Shown here: positions 61,561 to 64,000 of the stretch, in pieces
How the letters are laid out: every line of letters begins with the position of its first letter
How positions within the stretch are numbered: the first letter of the stretch is position 1
DNA from: Cercis canadensis
Lineage: Eukaryota > Streptophyta > Magnoliopsida > Fabales > Fabaceae
Reading direction: 5' to 3'
Assembly (NCBI GenBank): GCA_003255065.1
Contig: QAOA01000527.1
Location: 723,383 to 787,382, forward strand
Length of the DNA: 64,000 nt
Program-made: the position numbers and the translations under genes
The notes under the pieces: model-generated
Told to the model about the DNA's origin: nothing
Seen by the model: the letters and a program-made list of their open reading frames with translations, nothing else
The model's database searches: none

Positions 61561-62091
61561 TTATGCATAATACCATGAGATGAAGTCATTAGAAACCTTG
61601 TCTTCTTGGTGATTTTCATCTAGAAATGGTGAGCCCTCCACGTCAAGTTTGAGTGGCCCAGAAATAGAATAATTAGCATTCTGGTGTTGATGCTGAAGTT
61701 GAAGTTGAAGTTGAGATTGAGGACGGTGGAGGGCAAGCTGGTGAAGCAGGGCATGAAGCTCAAGTTGGCAATATTGAATGTTTTCGTACAAATCCCAAAC
61801 GATGCCAGCACTGCCATTAACGGGGTCTCTGTTGGCTCTGAGATTTGCTTCCCATTTCATGGTTTGAGCGGCCATTCTTCTGTGCTCTGGGTTTTCACAA
61901 GTTTGGATGATCTTCAACATGTTCCCCACACCAAAGAGTTTGTGGGCGTTGATGAAGTCTTGATCTTGATGTGCAGGGAAGTGGGGAGCCAAAGGGCAAT
62001 CAGAGGGGCATCTCCTGCGCTGGTGCTTGCATGGAGCGCACGATTTCCTTTTCCTCTGACTCTGACTCTGCCCACCCACACCATCATCCAT
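61561..62091 (-). CDS. LOB-domain (LBD) transcription factor
   Basis: A single uninterrupted frame of 176 residues, ATG at 62091. The zinc-finger-like block is C-x2-C-x6-C-x3-C: CAPCKHQRRRCPSDC at about 18-32, preceded by a basic QRKRKS. The GAS block HKLFGVGNMLKIIQ with AAQTMKWEANLRANRDPVNG follows, then AGIVWDLYENIQYCQLELHA as a coiled-coil-like helix and a Gln/His-rich tail. These define LBD proteins, plant-specific DNA-binding factors of organ boundary, root, vascular and pollen development. The GAS block is closest in style to the LBD22/LBD27 group, but I would not name a member. An intron often found in LBD genes is absent here. Confidence 0.92.
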   Translation of the reverse strand: MDDGVGGQSQSQRKRKSCAPCKHQRRRCPSDCPLAPHFPAHQDQDFINAHKLFGVGNMLKIIQTCENPEHRRMAAQTMKWEANLRANRDPVNGSAGIVWDLYENIQYCQLELHALLHQLALHRPQSQLQLQLQHQHQNANYSISGPLKLDVEGSPFLDENHQEDKVSNDFISWYYA

Positions 62092-63793
62092 TCTCTAATA
62101 ACAAACAACTTTTCGGCTCTTTTCACGCTGCCTTTCTGCCAGATGTTTTCGCTTTAATTCCTTTCTTGCTTACAAGTTACAATAACAGAGAATGTAGGAG
62201 CAAATAAAGGGAAAGAACAAGAGAGAAGGTGATTGAGGAAGGGAAGGGAAGGGAGTATCAGAATCCTATAACGGTGCCTTTACGATATGGTTTACAATTG
62301 GAGTCACTATGGGACTGGGACTCGTATGTGTTGGAGTGAAATCAGGGACGTGCTGCTGTACGTGTTTCCTTTCTCCCATTTTATCTTCAATATTTCTTCC
62401 TTTTCAAAACGGAGTCTTAGTGTTAAATCGGTTCCCTTCCTTTTCTGATTTGTTTATTTCAAATTTCAGTGGGAAATTTGATATTGGAGCATCTAGACAC
62501 TTCACAATATTAATGAATTGAAGTCTAAATGGGGTCTAATTTTGTTAAAAAAAAAAAATTTTAAAAAAGAACCTGGGCTTATTAAATATCTGATTGGCAT
62601 CATTGTTTGTTCGTAAGGACTAAGGATTCTATATTGCCTTACTTCAAGTGATTGTCCAATGAGTATCACTCGCTTATGTGTGTGCGAGTGTGTTTAAAAA
62701 ATAAAGAGTCCTTTCCCTCACTAATTATGATTACCACATTTGACAAATCATGTAAACACTGAAATTCTATTTGACTATGGGTATTCTCCAATACATTAGC
62801 CTTGCAAATATGCAGATAAAAAATTAGGTACTCTACTTACCTATGGCTTCTGCTTCCTCTCAGTTAGCCTCAAACTTACTAGAGCAACGAAAGTTCCAAT
62901 TTACCTTCACATTGAATATTTAACAGAGAAGAATCTATCTTGTAGAGAAGTATGAAAAATCCATACCCCATTGTTAAATTTGAAAGGAAAATCCAATACA
63001 TTATTAGCCTTTGCTTTTTCACAAATTCCAAGTTACTAATTTCAATAACAATATCTGTTCATCTAGAAACAAGACGACTGGGATTTTGCAAAACACGTAT
63101 CTCCAAAATAGAAAGCTTCAAAGTGACTGATCTAGTATCTCAAAGACTGTTCCGCAAAAACTTAAAAAAAAATGGAGATGGAAAATTTGTAATTGTGAGT
63201 GCATCTTTTAGACCAGCAGACTGCAAGTGCAAAGAACAGCCTCCATACAACACACTCCAATCTCCAAGGATTCAACTATACTTACAGGGGCAGAAGCAAC
63301 AAGCAGGAAACTCAAATAGAAAACCATTCAATGAATTGAAATAACGATACATTCATTGCTCTAAATGACAACGAATTCCCAAGCATAACACAAATGTTAC
63401 CTGGAGAGCCCCATGGCCACATAAGGACATCAATCTACTACAAGCAGACAATGAAGGAACAACATGGTACTTACATCCCACCCTCTAGCAGCAATGCTGA
63501 GGAAAAACAAGATAAACAACTATAGACTATACTAGCCTGCAGATGACCAGTATCAGTAATTTTCTCCTATTTCAGAAAAGAAACTAGCTGACCCCGCAAT
63601 CATGCAGCTCACATAATTAATGACTGAGCCTCCAAGAAATGAGCAAATCAATTATTTTTCCTCTGAAACCAAGGATTACCACCCTCAAATATCAATGGAA
63701 ACAAAATTATCACACCATACTTGGCCACATACTGTCAAACAGGCACGTATTACTATGACAGCAAAATCTCAGAAAGCTTCACTCAATGTCCCT
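62092..63793. other. Intergenic between LBD promoter and desaturase 3' end
   Basis: The left part is the promoter and leader of the LBD gene. The right part, roughly 63000-63793, is probably the 3' UTR of the desaturase transcribed from the right edge. The plus-strand frames at 62309-62521, 62952-63344 and 63620-63826 show no domain and are not called. Confidence 0.5.
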
Positions 63794-64000
63794 TCATCCA
63801 TGAGTATTAACAGCTTCCCAAACTAAATTTTTGGAAATAGGATTAGATAGATCGCGAGCCTGCAATGCAGCATTGCGGAGTGTCTCAACTGTCAGTGCAT
63901 TGGCTTTCCAGAATGACACACAGTTATAAGGTAAATTATGTGTTTTGCAGAGCTCCTTCACCAAAGGTGAGACTTTCCTCAGCTGGCACCTGGGCAATCG
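63794..64000 (-). CDS. SLD: C-terminus of sphingolipid delta-8 desaturase (partial)
   Basis: The last 68 codons of a minus-strand gene run from the right edge of the window to a TGA at 63796-63794. The translated tail RLPRCQLRKVSPLVKELCK then THNLPYNCVSFWKANALT, RNAALQARDLSNPISKNLVW and EAVNTHG is the C-terminal signature of plant sphingoid long-chain base delta-8 desaturases (cytochrome b5 fusion desaturases, ER). RLPRC follows the third histidine box (QIEHH) in this family, which is beyond the window. The enzyme inserts the delta-8 double bond into the sphingoid base of plant sphingolipids. Only the end is seen, so completeness cannot be judged. Confidence 0.9.
   Translation of the reverse strand, partial: RLPRCQLRKVSPLVKELCKTHNLPYNCVSFWKANALTVETLRNAALQARDLSNPISKNLVWEAVNTHG

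Noticed and set aside
62952-63344. 130-codon plus-strand frame
   Set aside because: It runs antisense to the probable 3' UTR of the desaturase; the translation lacks domains and is Lys/Ser-rich by composition.

Overview
The window is nuclear DNA of a flowering plant, almost certainly a woody or herbaceous eudicot. It has AT-rich intergenic DNA, genes broken by many short GT-AG introns, proteins of plant-only families (EDR1-type Raf kinase, CGLD27, LBD, LLM-domain B-GATA, DUF4408/DUF761, NHL/LEA-2), and many non-autonomous DNA transposons. I cannot name the species from sequence alone. Ten gene models are complete within the window and two are cut by its edges. Exon boundaries were worked out by hand from splice signals and frame continuity; all multi-exon models close in frame.

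Layout. 1-0.2 kb: first exon of an unidentified minus-strand gene. 1.7-4.1 kb (-): CGLD27/DUF1230 plastid protein. 5.6-13.3 kb (-): EDR1-like Raf-type MAPKKK in 13 exons. 16.1-21.8 kb (-): mitochondrial glycine decarboxylase P-protein in 15 exons. 26.0-27.6 kb (-): B-class GATA factor with LLM domain and an apparent GC-AG first intron. 31.2-31.6 kb (+): small two-exon gene for an unrecognised 72-residue protein behind a cluster of site II promoter motifs. 33.6-34.0 kb (-): conserved-looking acidic protein of unknown role. 34-40 kb: transposon-rich gap. 40.3-41.8 kb (-): ZIP metal transporter of the ZIP4/IRT3 type, with a possible spliced upstream ORF. 45.1-46.1 kb (+): DUF4408/DUF761 protein with polyglutamine. 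48.6-51.2 kb (+): alkaline ceramidase family protein. 52.8-54.3 kb: decayed hAT transposon. 56.8-57.6 kb (+): NHL/LEA-2 protein. 61.6-62.1 kb (-): LOB-domain factor. 63.8-64.0 kb (-): C-terminus of a sphingolipid delta-8 desaturase, running off the right edge.

The genes do not form an operon or an obvious cluster; this is ordinary plant gene order. No CRISPR, tRNA, rRNA or virus-like coding region was seen. The most noteworthy items are the small two-exon gene at 31.2 kb, the spliced uORF proposed upstream of the ZIP gene, the inferred GC-AG intron, several DNA transposons with readable target-site duplications (9 bp for Mutator-like MITEs, 8 bp for hAT), and two direct duplications joined by a single N that look like unmerged assembly overlaps.
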